Assembly (NCBI RefSeq): GCF_019279795.1
Contig: NC_056737.1
Coordinates: forward strand, 1,193,641,924-1,193,705,923
Direction of reading: 5' to 3'
Source: Protopterus annectens
Taxonomy: Eukaryota > Chordata > Ceratodontiformes > Protopteridae
DNA length: 64,000 nucleotides
Positions within the stretch are counted from its first letter, which is position 1. Each line of letters starts with the position of its first letter. Shown here one piece after another: positions 11,920-22,414 of this stretch. Under the pieces are notes generated by a model that saw only the letters and a program-made list of their open reading frames with translations, was not told where the DNA came from and ran no database searches. The position numbers and the translations under genes were made by a program.

Positions 11920-14177
11920 TTACTTCCCTAGACCCTTGTCAAGCAGGGCGACTGACATGATCCCCGGGGTGAATTTCCTATCTCCCATCCAATCATCAAG
12001 GTTCCTTTTGTAGAGGGATACCACAAAAAGAAAAATACACACTGGGTGCAAAACTAGTAAGAAACAAAAGGAACCACGTCCAAGGCTCTAGGCAGAAATT
12101 TGTAGTAACAGTTTCTGCCTAAAGCCTTGGATGTGGTTCCTTTTGTTTCTTACTCCTTTTGAAGAGGGCCAAGGAGGTGCTCTGCTTGACGTGTATGGGC
12201 AGTCTATTCCAGAGTATGGGGAGTCTCTGGGTCAGGAACCTATCTCTCCAGCATCTTTTGTTCATTAGTGATGACACGGTTTAGATCTCTAGAGAGTGTG
12301 GCTCTGAGGGATTGGGATTTCTTTAAGTGGAGCATGTCCAACAACTCAGGGTTTGACACTGCCTTGTATGTTAAGCAGAGATCGCCTCGGAGTAGACAAT
12401 ATGATACAGAGTATAGCTGGAATTTTTTTAGGTGGTCAGCATAGGGCATCTGGTTTAGGCATGTGATTCTTTTAGTGAGGTATTTCTGCGGCCTTTCCAG
12501 CTGTTGCAGATGTCTTGTGAGGTACATACCAAATTGGGCGTTGTACTCTATAATGGACCTAATGAGGGATGAGTACAGTGGGACAATGACCTCCTTTTTC
12601 TGGATGAAAAGCCCTTAGTGATGAGGTGTGCCACATAGAAGGATTTTTTGACTGTTGTGGTGATGTGGTTATCGAAGGTGAGACCACTGTCCACCTGTGT
12701 CTCTAAGTCTCTCATCACTCTTTTGGTGTATAGTGTACTGCCACCTATGTGGTAATTCATGGGTACATTTTTTTCCCAAAGGGGATAACTATATATTTCT
12801 TGGCATTAAGCTTGAGCCCATGGCTCTGGCACCAAGCGTCTGTTTCTGTAAGGCCCTTTTGTAGAATATCCACATCATTTGGGGATTCAGTAATGGCTCC
12901 CAGTTTGCAGTCTTCTGCAAACTTTGTTAGCCAGAGTCCCTTAGTGTTGGCCTGTACTTCAGAGAAGTAGATGCCAAACAAGAGTGGTCCCAGGACTGAA
13001 CCCTGAGGTACTCCACTTGTCACTTGTCTGGAGCTAGATTTGGAGTCGGCTACTTTTACAGTCTGGGTTTTGTCAGTAAGCCAGTTGGCAACCCATTGAG
13101 TGACATAGGAATTTATGCCCAGCTTAGTAAGTTTATCAATGATTCCATAGTGGGGGATGGTGTCAAAGGCCTTGGTGAGGTCCAAATAGGCTGTGTTGAC
13201 CACCTTACCCTCATCCACAGCTCTAGAGACTGATTCTAAGAAGTCTATCAGGTTCAGGAGATAAGACCGTCCCTTCACAAACCCAAACTGGGTAGGCTCC
13301 AGTGTTTGAAGTTTGCCAATGTCTTTGTTTATAATTCCATGATAATGGGTTCCTTGCCGTTGCAGATCAGGCTCATCAGACTGATGGGACTGTAGTTCCT
13401 GGGATCCAAGGTGGATCTCCCCTTGTGGAGTGGGATAACTGTAGCTGTGCACCACTAAGTGGGCACAAAGCCTGAGGTGAGGCTATGATTAAACATGACA
13501 CTTAGGTGAGGTGCCAGTTCATTTTGTAGTTCATGTAGTACACAGCCCGGGATGTCATCTGGTCCCATGGATGCTGTATTCTTAGCTTTGGAGAGTGCCA
13601 TTTCTAGCTGTGTGGCCATGATTACCGGAATTTGGCAATTTTTGGTATCGAGATGAGCCCTTTAGGGGGTGAGAGGGGGGTGAAGTTGGCACTAAATCGA
13701 TCTGCCAGGATATTGGCAATATTCTTAGGATCAGTATATTTAATGCCATTCTGTTGTAGCTCAAAGCAGATCTGAGCATTGCCATTTAGTTTCTTGACAT
13801 AACTATAGAATGCCTTGTGGTTGTCTTTGGAATCTTTGGTAATTTTATTTGCGTAACTAGCTTTGGAGTATTTTATGAGGGATCTCAGCTTCCTAATGAG
13901 GCTTGTAATGGAGTTTTTTGCATCCTGGGATTTTCCTCTTTTCATGCAACAGTTTCTTCCTTCTGTTATATAGTTTGTTTATGGCAGGGGACCACCAGAT
14001 TGGCTTCCTTTTTTTGGAGGAGATCACCTTGGTTCTATTTGGGATGGCATGATTCATGCACGAGTGGATGTGCTCGTACAGTGCCTTAGTGTAGGATTCA
14101 GCAGTTGAACTTTCAGCTCCCGTCTGCATGGGTGTCATGAAGTTTGTCACTTCTGACTTGAGTAGCATGAAGTAGGC
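11920..14177 (-). pseudogene. CR1 ORF2 fragment: linker, RT and C-terminal domain, frameshifted
   Basis: Read on the minus strand, the order is the endonuclease-RT linker (NRTKVISSKKRKPIWWSPA, 13.9-14.18 kb), more linker to 13.62 kb, RT (12.76-13.46 kb) and the post-RT domain (12.24-12.76 kb). The RT keeps YLDLAKAFDTI (motif A) and [18 protein letters not shown] (motif B). The catalytic F-A-D-D box reads FAEDCKLGAI, so one catalytic Asp is now Glu. Frames change near 13.62, 13.44 and 12.76 kb and inside the 12.0-kb insertion. ORF2 normally supplies nicking and target-primed reverse transcription; this copy cannot. Confidence 0.9.
12011..12161. mobile_element. palindromic 143-bp insertion in the CR1 3' part
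   Basis: Other copies read straight from GTTCCT-rich sequence into GAAGAGG here, whereas this copy has about 143 extra bases. TCCTTTTG occurs at 12,003-12,010 and again at 12,154-12,161, as an 8-bp duplication would. Inside, 12,056-12,098 and 12,112-12,154 form a hairpin with 41 of 43 paired positions and a 13-base loop. Size and duplication length fit a small non-autonomous DNA transposon. However, the right arm itself contains GGTTCCTTTTG, so a templated repair event is an alternative. Confidence 0.65.
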
Positions 14178-14202
14178 CAATAAAGCCAAACCCTACCAGC
14201 TG

Positions 14203-14375
14203 TGGACATGAATCACACAGTTTAGCTGAAACACTTGATGTCCTTAAGGGATCATTTGCATATATCCCATGGGCCTCCAATACAAGAGGTATAACTGTTT
14301 TTTTTTGCAGTTTTTATTGAATGGTTTATCTGTGTGACCTTTTTAGTCTTTGGTTTGGATGTTAGGATATTTTAC
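14203..14375 (-). repeat. right arm of the 175-bp inverted repeat
   Basis: Reverse complement of 11,625-11,805 with roughly 75-80% identity by eye. See the left arm for shared words. The inner ends share a GGACAT segment. Confidence 0.75.
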
Positions 14376-14454
14376 AGGCACCTTAATCTTATTCGCCATC
14401 AGGAAATAGCTTGTTTATAGCCCTGTAATGCTTTTTGCTAACTACCAGACAAAT

Positions 14455-15110
14455 TACAGGTGTTAAAACCACGGACTCTATAATTTTATCCCTCAGCAAG
14501 CATGGTTCCCCTTGTAACTATGACAATGAGAACACACCCCTGAAAACTGATCCCATAGATAGGCACCTGGGAACCTATGTATGCAATGAACTGTCCTTTG
14601 ATCTACTTATATAGACTGCAACAGTAAAGAAGTCTGTTTTCATCATACAACTTATAACTAAAGGTACTGTGCCCGGATCCAGGGATACAATTGTCACACT
14701 CTATGTCACACTCATAGGGCCAGTCATTGAGTATAATACCCCTTTTAGTATGTACCTATGAAAACATTTGTCACAAGTAGAATGATCACACTTTCTCACT
14801 AAAAAAATCAAAGGCTTAAATCATAAAAATTATATAGACCATCTCAAAGTTTTGTCTTCTTCCTAGTATCATACAGACTGCAGAAAAGTAACTTCTTCCT
14901 TGTGTATAGAGCATCAACAGGTGCTATTCTGTCAAACCTATTACACATTTGAAAATACATTGGTATCATAAACAGCCTCTCAAGATCTCAGTCTCTCTTT
15001 TCCAAAATAAACAGAGTTTTTACTCTTTTGTTGTGCAATAGAGCTGAATATCTGTTACTGTTGTGACCCTCAGTTTGCAGTGAAATCTTTTGTCTAGAGG
15101 CCTAGCTGTT
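14455..15110 (+). pseudogene. ancient CR1 ORF2 C-terminal fragment
   Basis: Much more diverged than the other CR1 copies but recognisable in translation on the plus strand: LITKG, then TIVTLYVTLIGPVIEYNTPF and SMYL, then a KKIKGLNH segment. These match the post-RT region of the neighbouring copies (LITKGF, PLYSSLIRPIIEYNAPFGMY, KRIKGLKQ). It has many stops and indels. It represents an older wave of the same or a sister family. Confidence 0.7.
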
Positions 15111-15129
15111 TTCTTTGCGGCAGAACATA

Positions 15130-16735
15130 AATCAGACTGGTTTAATCTAGCTAGGGGCATTCCTGAAAAACTGTTGTTGTTGATTGGATAATTGGGCTGG
15201 TTTCTGTTTCTATGCCTTTAATAGCCAGCGTTTTAAATCAGATATACCTGTTTGCTCAAGCTGTTCTAAGCTGCAGATAGACTAGCCTACTGCCTGCTGT
15301 GATATTGGAAAAAGAAAAGTGTTCAATTGTCTTCTGCACTTCTGATTTAATACATATTTGTACAACTGTTTTTTTCCACGTACCCACCCACCCAGTTCTT
15401 GTGATGGTCTTAAGTCTTGGTACTTTGAGTTGCCCACTTCTGGTATAAAGTTGATACTGGACACTCCCCCAGTCACATTACATCAGCTCTTTCTACTGTT
15501 TATAGTGAGAACTTAGCTAAGGCCCATCCCTTTAGCTATGGCCCACCCGTTTTGCTTCTGCATATTGAATTATCTCATTATCTTCTGTCTCTTCACGTTC
15601 TACTAAAAAAAAAAAAAAAAAAAAAAAAAACTGTTTCCTGTCTTTCCTAGTCTAGTCCAGATACAGATTTGCTGTATCCATGACTGTTTGTAAGCTTCTG
15701 CGTGGTGCCAAAAAGTCTGCTCTTCAATTTTTCCCCTTAGATCTGCTAGTTCTCTCATCTCCTGCACTTTTACTAGCTTATTAGTCTAGCACTTTACCAG
15801 AATTCTTGTAACAATTATTCTAGCACATGAAAGTGCTACCAGCATTAAACATTATACAGGGAAACAGCTCCAGTACTTATTATTAATGACCACCCCTCCA
15901 GGCATGTCTAAATGTCAGTTCCCTGTGCTTTCTCCTATTAACCTGGTGAACTTGGACATCTTGAGGTAATGTAGCAACTGCCTCATGTACACTGATAACC
16001 CTCTCCTCTTACTTCGCAACACTCAGACTTGTGGGAGTTGCACCTATATATCCAAATTGGAAGCCACACACTCTCCAGCCAAGACAGGAATAGCTGGTCA
16101 ACAGGAGAAGGTCAACACTTGCACCACACCACATGGAACACATAACCCTCCAGAACACACACCAGCACTGCCTTCATGTAAAAACACAAAACACAAACCC
16201 ACCTTCATGGAGGTTTTCAATAAATATCTACCCCAATGGCCGAGACCTCCAAGACAGAAACGCACTCGACCACCACAACACAACACTAATTACGAGACAC
16301 ATAACTCTCCTAAACAGTGTGCCATTCAACCAAAGCCCCTAAGGCAAAACAGCATGCCAAACACACTACACATAGGTGACTTGATAGTGAGGCACACTGA
16401 TGTCCCACTTACTAGGCTGAATAAGGAGAAAGTAACAGTCAGCTGCCTGTCAGGTGCCAGGATCTGCCACATAACGCATGCACTAAGATCCCTCAACAAC
16501 AGGTACAAATATGACTCTGTCATTGTACATGTGGGTGTGAATGACCTGAGATGTACCTTCCTGGTCTACATGAAAAGAGACATGAAGGAGCTCTCGGATT
16601 ATGTAGCCCAGGCGGGTATGACCCTAGCCCTGAGGAGCATCCTACCATCACTCAGAATGATACCACAGTACAAGCAGGAAATGATTGATTTCAACAATTG
16701 GATAAGTTTCTGGTGTCATTCTAAGGGGGTCCAGT
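15130..16735 (+). mobile_element. CR1 LINE copy 2: 5' leader and ORF1 only
   Basis: From about 15,130 to 15,903 the sequence aligns loosely with the reverse complement of 43,040-43,800, the leader of the most complete copy; both share stretches such as CCTGT/CCTTTCCT and GGCATGTCTAA before the ORF1 start. The copy is cut off at 16,735, within the last third of ORF1, where an opposite-strand LINE 3' tail begins. A run of 26 A at 15,605-15,630 lies inside the leader. Confidence 0.8.
15904..16735 (+). pseudogene. CR1 ORF1 (zinc ribbon plus SGNH esterase), one stop, 3'-truncated
   Basis: The frame starts at ATG 15,904, aligned with the start of the intact copy, and has a stop at codon 22, just before the zinc-binding Cys pairs (C-S-N-C and C-G-S-C). 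A Lys/Pro/Thr/His-rich linker follows. The SGNH part reads GDLIVRHTD where other copies have GDSIVRHTD, so the nucleophile Ser is Leu. The oxyanion Gly (SCLSGARI) and the Asn block (HVGVNDLR) are retained. The sequence ends before the Asp-x-x-His block. CR1 ORF1 proteins with an esterase domain are established; their job is thought to be RNA or membrane binding during retrotransposition. Confidence 0.88.
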
Positions 16736-16736
16736 A

Positions 16737-16930
16737 TTTATTTATTTATCTATTTATTTATTTATTTATTTTATTTTCCATTTGTTTACCTGGTTAGTAC
16801 GAATGCACACAAGGTGATTGTTTCAGCAGAGGCCCGGGGAGAAAAGCTCCAATTACATAGTAAAAAATTTTCAGCAGAGGCCCGGGGAGAAAAGCTCCAA
16901 TTACATAGTAAAAAATTATAAAAAGTACTA
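16737..16930 (-). mobile_element. 3' tail of a LINE-K-type element with a 48-bp tandem duplication
   Basis: A (TTTA)n stretch at 16,737-16,780 and GAGAAAAGCTCC are shared with the 3' end of LINE-K at 22,415-22,525 (minus) and, inverted, with 38,230-38,332. The segment from 16,821 is repeated once, starting again at 16,869 (period 48). No coding part is present. Confidence 0.7.
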
Positions 16931-16934
16931 AAAA

Positions 16935-17076
<142 letters not shown>

Positions 17077-19978
17077 TGGTTCATAGGTTCATAGGTTCAT
17101 AGGTTCATAGGTTAGTACTAGGCTATCAGCCCTAGGGCCTATACAAGCCTAGCCATAACAATTCCCTGAATATTTCTTCCCACATTATTTACTTTCCTGG
17201 ACCCCTGTCTAGCAGGGTGACTGACGTGATCCCTGGGGTGAATTTACTTTCTCCCATCCAATCGTCAAGGTTCCTCTTGAAGAGGTCCAAAGAGGCACTC
17301 TGCTTGACATGTATGGGCAATCTATTCCAGAGTCTGGGGAGTCTCTGGGTCAGGAACCTATCCCTCCAACATGTTTTGTTTATTGTGATGACAAGGTTTA
17401 GATCCCTGGAGCGTGTAGCTCTGAGGGATTGGGATTTCTTTAAGTGCAGCATGTCCAACAGCTCTGGGTTTGACATGGCCTTGTATGTTAAGCAGAGATC
17501 GCCTCTGAGTAGACGATATCACGACAGATTATAGCTGGAGTTTTTTAAGGCGGTCAGCATAGGGCATCTGCTTTAGGCCTGTGATTTTTTTAGTGAGGTA
17601 TTTCTGAGGCCTTTCCAGTTGTTGCAGATGTCTTGAGAGGTACATACCAAATGGGGCATTGTATTCTATAATGGGTCTAATGAGGGATGAGTACAGTGGG
17701 ACAATGACCTCCTTTTTTCTGGATGAAAAGCCCTTTGTGATGAGGTGTGCCACATAGAAGGATTTCCTGACTGTTGTGGCGATGTGGTTATCGAAGGTGA
17801 GACCACTGTCCACCTGTGTCCCTAAGTCTCTTATCACACTTTCTGTGTTTAGTGTACTGCCACCTATATGGTAATTCATGGATACATGCTTTTCCCAAAG
17901 GGATAACAATACATTTCTTGGCATTGAGCTTGAGCCCATGGCTCTGGCTCCAAGCATCTGTTTCTGTAAGGCCCTTTGTAGAGTATCCACATCATTTGGG
18001 ATTCAATAATGGCTCCCAGTTTGCAGTCATCTGCAAACTTTGTTAGCCAGAGTCCCTTAGTGTTGACCTGTACTTCAGAGAAGTAGATGCCAAACAAAAG
18101 CGGCCCCAGGACTGAACCCTGAGGTACTCCACTTGTCACTTGTCTGGAGCTGGATTTGGAGTCGGCTACTTTTACAGTGTGGGTTCTATCAGTAAGCCAT
18201 TTAGCAACCCATTGGGTGACATAGGGATTAATGCCCAACTTAGTAAGTTTATCTATGATTCCAGAGTGGGGGATGGTGTCAAAGGCCTTGGCAAGGTCTA
18301 GATAGGCTGTGTGGACCACCTTACCCTTGTCCATGGCTCTGGAGACTGATTCAAAGAAGTCAATCAGGTTCAGGAGACAAGATCGTCCCTTCACAAAACC
18401 AAACTGGGTGGGGTCCAGTGTTTGAAGGTTGCCAATGTCTTTGTTTATAAGTTCCATGATAATACGCTCCATGGCCTTACAGATAAGGCTTGTCAGACTG
18501 ATGGGACGGTAGTTTCCGGGATCCAAGGTGGATCCCCCCTTGTGTATTGGGATAACTATAGCTCTGCGCCACTCAGTGGGCATGAAACCTGAGGTGAGGC
18601 TATGATTAAACATGACACTTAGGTGAGGTGCCAGTTCATATTGTAGTTCATGTAGTACACAGCCCGGGATATCATCTGGTCCCATGGATGCTGTATTCTT
18701 GGCTTTAGAGAGTGCGTTTTGTACCTGTGTGGCCGTTATTACTGGAATTTGGCAATCTTCCGGTATTGAGATGGGCCATTTAGGGGTGAGAGTGGGGTGA
18801 AGTTGGCACTGAATCGATCTGCCAGGATATTGGCAATATCCTTCGGATCAGTATATTTAATGCCATTCTGTTTTAGCTCAGAGCAGATCTGAGCATTGCC
18901 ATTTAGATTCTTGACATATTTATAGAATGCTTTATGGTTGTCTTTGGAATCTTTGGCAATTTTATTTTCGTAACTAGCTTTGGAGGATTTTATGAGGCAT
19001 CTCAGTTTCCTACTGAGGCTAGTAAGGGAGTTTTTTGCATCCTGGGATTTTCCTCTTTTCTGCAAAAGTTTCTTCCTTTTGTTGTAAAGTTTGTTTATGG
19101 CAGGGGACCACCAGATTGGCTTCCTTTTTTTGGATGAGAGCATTTTGGTTCTATTTGGGATGGCACGATTCATGCATGAGTGGATGTGCTCGTACAGTGC
19201 CGTAGTGTAGTATTCAGCAGTTGAACTTTCAGTTCCCGTCTGCATGGGTGTCATGAAGTTTGTCACTTCTGACTTGAGTAGCATGAAGTTGGCTTTAGAG
19301 AAGTTTTTTATGGTGGTTTCTTTACTGGGGGGTGGGGGTGGGATGTGGATGTTAAGGGTGATTAGCTTATGGTCAGACCTGACTAACGAGGGAGTGACCA
19401 TAGGTATGGAGCATTGATTTCCCATGTTGGTAATGACCAGGTCTAGGATATTGGAGCCCCTGGTGGGACTATGGATTAGTTGATCCAGGGCGTTGGAATT
19501 TATGAATTCCAAGAACCGTTGTGCAAAGGTGTTGGGACATGAGTAGTTTTCCCAGTTAATGGCAGGGTAGTTAAAATCACCCAGTATTAGGGTGTTTGGT
19601 TCTATCTTAATATTTTCCAGTATGTTTAGAAAGGTGTAGTGAGAATCTTGGGGTATGGTGGGGGATCTGTAGCAAGCTACAATTTGGATTGCAGTCTTAC
19701 CTAGTGTTAGTTGCACTTGGAGAATTTCAGACACATTGTGTTGGGCAACTAGCCTGGTGGTGTGAATATCCTTGGTGAATATTGACACTCCTCCACCTTT
19801 AGTGTTTCGGTCCTGGTTTGGTGGCCGAAAAGTGTGGTAAGAGTTGTAGCCTGGTATTGCAGGGGTGCTCTCTGGAGCCTTGAACCAGGTCTCAGTTACT
19901 GCACAGATATCGATGTTCTCCATTTTTAGGAGTGCCTCGAGAGAGTGCATTTTGAGGTTTAGACTTCTAGCATTGAAG
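17077..19978 (-). mobile_element. CR1 LINE copy 3 (5'-truncated at the endonuclease start)
   Basis: The 3' end on the minus strand carries four or more 8-bp units (GGTTCATA on the plus strand, 17,079-17,112). This supports CR1 identity, since CR1 elements end in short 8-bp tandem repeats instead of poly-A. The 5' break lies at 19,978, a few codons upstream of the first endonuclease motif. ORF1 and the leader are missing. Confidence 0.95.
17189..19978 (-). pseudogene. CR1 ORF2: APE endonuclease, RT and C-terminal domain; best endonuclease copy
   Basis: One open frame covers 18,739-19,950 (403 codons). It contains ICAVTETWF (catalytic Glu), GGGVSIF, ILGDFNYPAINW (Asp/Asn), SPTRGSNILDLVITN and LVRSDHKLI (catalytic His), then the basic linker to NILADRFSANFTPLSP. 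A frame change near a C-rich run at about 18.74-18.79 kb separates it from RT (17,876-18,685: [68 protein letters not shown]). Another frameshift near 17.98 kb precedes the post-RT region ending at 17,189. All canonical endonuclease and RT residues are present, so loss of function here is by frameshift, not by active-site change. Confidence 0.95.
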
Positions 19979-19984
19979 CTATGT

Positions 19985-21280
19985 GTATATAAATATAGCT
20001 ATTTTCTAGAAAGAGTATAGAACATATAAAATGAGTAAAAATAAGAGTTTTACAATTGATGCAGCATACAGTGGTTAGAATATTGATAAACAATTAAACA
20101 AGATATTATGCAACAAATATAGAATTGCCTGAACATAAATTCAAAAAGAAGTTTCCATGGACAAACAGGGTCATAAACTAGAAATCATAACTATAAAGGT
20201 GGCCTAAACATCTGGTTCACAGTACTATGCACTAAGTGAAACTACACAGCACATCTGTGATCTAGGGACGTTGAAAGTCAGGAACGGGTGAAATTTGTCT
20301 GGTTTTGTACAGGAACATATCCAAGTTTTGAATAGGAGATCTTTTGGTAGGGATTTGAAAGTATGTTTACTATTTAGACATCTAATGTCAGGGTAGAGAG
20401 TTCCAGGCCTTAGCAACTGCATAGGAATAAAGAGATTAGCCTGAGCTATGTAAGCAATTGACAACAGTCAGTAGGGTGGTATTGAAAAATGTTAGTTGAT
20501 GCGCAGTATTATGGAAGGTGAGCAGACCAGAGAGGGCAGGTATTTTATTTGGTTGGTATAGCAGTTGATGGGTCAGGAGACGCTGGTTGTATTTTAGTAG
20601 GTTAGGGAGTTCTAACCATCCTAATTGTCTTAGGGAGAGGCAGTGATGAGAATGAAACTTCGCATTGGTTGCAAATTTTGAGATTTTGTTGTAGCAGGTA
20701 GATAGCTTCAGAAGGTCAGATTTGTTTAGGTTAGTTAGAACTAGGGAAACATATAGTAAGGTGGAGAGGAGATGGGTTTGGGAGATACTGATTCGGAATT
20801 CCTGTGCAGCGGTAGAGTGAACCTAGTTTTTTATGAACTTTGGCAATTGTTAGTGCTATATGTTTGTCAAATTTATGGTTTTGGTCAATAGTTACACCTA
20901 GAGGCTTGGCTTGGGTTACTGGTGTGATAAGGGTATTGGAGGATGTTATTGAGAATGGCAAGGTAGGGGTGAAAGTATTGGAATGGTGGAAGATCATGAG
21001 TTGGGTCTTAGATGGGTTTAGTATGAGTTGGGAGGAATTTAGCCATTTTTTCTATAGTAGTGAAGGCTTCCTAGGTTCCATCTTGGAGTAACTGTAGAGA
21101 GGGGGCTGAGCAAATAAGGGTGGTGTCATCAGCATACTGTACTATATTAGTTTGTTGGGTAGCTGAGGGGAGGTTATTGGTAAAGATGGAAAATAGTAAG
21201 GGACCAAGAATGGATCCTTGTGGAGCACCTTGTCCCACTGGGAGGAGAGGGGAGAAAGAGTATCTGTCTGCCTGATATGA
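19985..21280 (-). mobile_element. LINE-K fragment: RT palm to 3' UTR
   Basis: Minus-strand remains of the second LINE family. RT palm at 21,070-21,283 reads [20 protein letters not shown] then VQYADDTTLICSAPS with the YADD box intact. A thumb-like segment at 20,731-20,997 reads TQAKPLGVTID and HIALTIAKVHKKLGSLY, and the C-terminus lies near 20,225-20,464. The sequence from 20,200 down to about 19,985 resembles the 3' UTR of the copy at 22.5-22.8 kb. It is truncated 5' at about 21,280, where it meets a CR1 copy head-to-head. Motif order places it in the Jockey/CR1 superfamily (L2/Kiri/Rex1-like), distinct from the CR1 copies. Confidence 0.85.
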
Positions 21281-22390
21281 CATGACTGATAGACCTCAAT
21301 GCTTTGCCAGAGATGGCCTGCATCTGTCAACCCTGGGCTTCCGGATACTGGCCAAGGCTCTTGCCACCCCTATAGTGCCTTTTTAGGTGATGTTCTAAAG
21401 ACCAAATTATCATCTAACAACTACAAATAAATGCAATCTGAGGGTCATGCTGCTCAATGCTAGAAGTCTAAATCTCAAAATGCACTTGCTCAAAGCACTC
21501 CTTAAAATGGAGAACATCAACATTTGTGCTATAATAGAGACCTGGTTCAAGACAGCAGAAAGAACCCCTGCACTATCATCCCCTTTGGGAAAAATCAAGT
21601 TCCCATGAATTACCACATCAATGGTAGTCCACTAAACACAGAAGGCATTATAAGATATCTGGGAGCACAGGTTGACATCAACTTCTCTTTTGACCACCAC
21701 ATTGCCACTGTGGTCAGAAAGTCCTTCTATGTGGCACATCTCATTACTAAGGGTTTTGCATCCAGGACGAAAGAGGTCATTGTCTACTCTTCCCTCATTA
21801 GGCCAATCATCGAGTACAATACCCCATTTGGCATGTACCTCACTAGACACTTGGAACAACTGGAGAGGCTGCAAAAGTACCTCACAAAGAGGATCCTAGG
21901 CCTTAAACACTTGTCTTATATGCACAGACTCAAAAAACTCCAACTATTCTCTGTCTCATATTGCCTACTTCGAGGTGATCTGTGCTTGACTTACAAAGCC
22001 ATGTCTAACCCAGCTCTGTTAAAAATGCTACAGCTAAAGAAATCTCAATCCCTCCGCACCACATGCTCCAGAGAGCTCCTCATTACCACAATCAACAGAA
22101 CAAGCTGGAGGGACAGGTTCATAACCCAGAGACTGCCCATGCTATGGAATAGACTTCCCATGAATATCAAATGGAGCGCCTCACTGGCCCTCTTCAAGGG
22201 AAATCTTAATGAGTGGATGATAAATAGGGAATTTACCTCAGGGATCACTCCAGTGGCTCTACACAACAGAAGCACTGGGAACTAAGGTCGGGTGGCACAA
22301 TGCTAGGGTAATCCTATGAGATAGGCTTGTAAAGGCTTCAGTGCCGTTAGCCTAGTCTAGTCTTGTACTCCAAATAAAGCAAAATGCTTT
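21277..22390 (+). mobile_element. CR1 LINE copy 4, internally deleted
   Basis: It begins in the ORF1 C-terminus (FARDGLHLSTLG with the Asp-x-x-His pair intact), passes the ORF1 stop (TAG 21,384) and the ORF2 start (ATG 21,447). After about 40 endonuclease codons it jumps at about 21,573 to the end of the RT domain, so about 2 kb is missing. It continues to the 3' UTR and ends near 22,390. Confidence 0.9.
21524..22285 (+). CDS. open CR1 ORF2 C-terminal fragment (253 codons)
   Basis: The frame is open from 21,524 across the deletion joint to a stop at 22,285. After the joint it encodes IIPFGKNQVPMNYHI, a DLG-like [52 protein letters not shown] and the C-terminal helix-rich region (SWRDRFITQRLPMLWNRLP). 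One codon is lost in VIVYSSL where other copies have VIVPLYSSL. No catalytic residue of endonuclease or RT remains. The frame is an uninterrupted example of the post-RT domain. Openness over 250 codons could be chance retention in a young copy; there is no evidence that it is expressed. Confidence 0.6.
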   Translation: MCYNRDLVQDSRKNPCTIIPFGKNQVPMNYHINGSPLNTEGIIRYLGAQVDINFSFDHHIATVVRKSFYVAHLITKGFASRTKEVIVYSSLIRPIIEYNTPFGMYLTRHLEQLERLQKYLTKRILGLKHLSYMHRLKKLQLFSVSYCLLRGDLCLTYKAMSNPALLKMLQLKKSQSLRTTCSRELLITTINRTSWRDRFITQRLPMLWNRLPMNIKWSASLALFKGNLNEWMINREFTSGITPVALHNRSTGN

Positions 22391-22414
22391 TTCTTACTCT
22401 ATTCATATTTGGAC

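Larger units (their letters stand above)
11815..14177 (-). mobile_element. CR1 LINE copy 1 (5'-truncated)
   Basis: The minus strand carries a CR1-clade non-LTR retrotransposon. It ends at 11,815-11,860 in the family's 8-bp terminal repeat (ATAGGTTC type on the plus strand), next to the conserved GGCTATTGGCCCTAG segment. It is truncated at its 5' side within the linker between endonuclease and RT (about 14,177). It sits between the arms of an inverted repeat and is itself interrupted by a palindromic insertion at 12,011-12,161. Confidence 0.93.
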
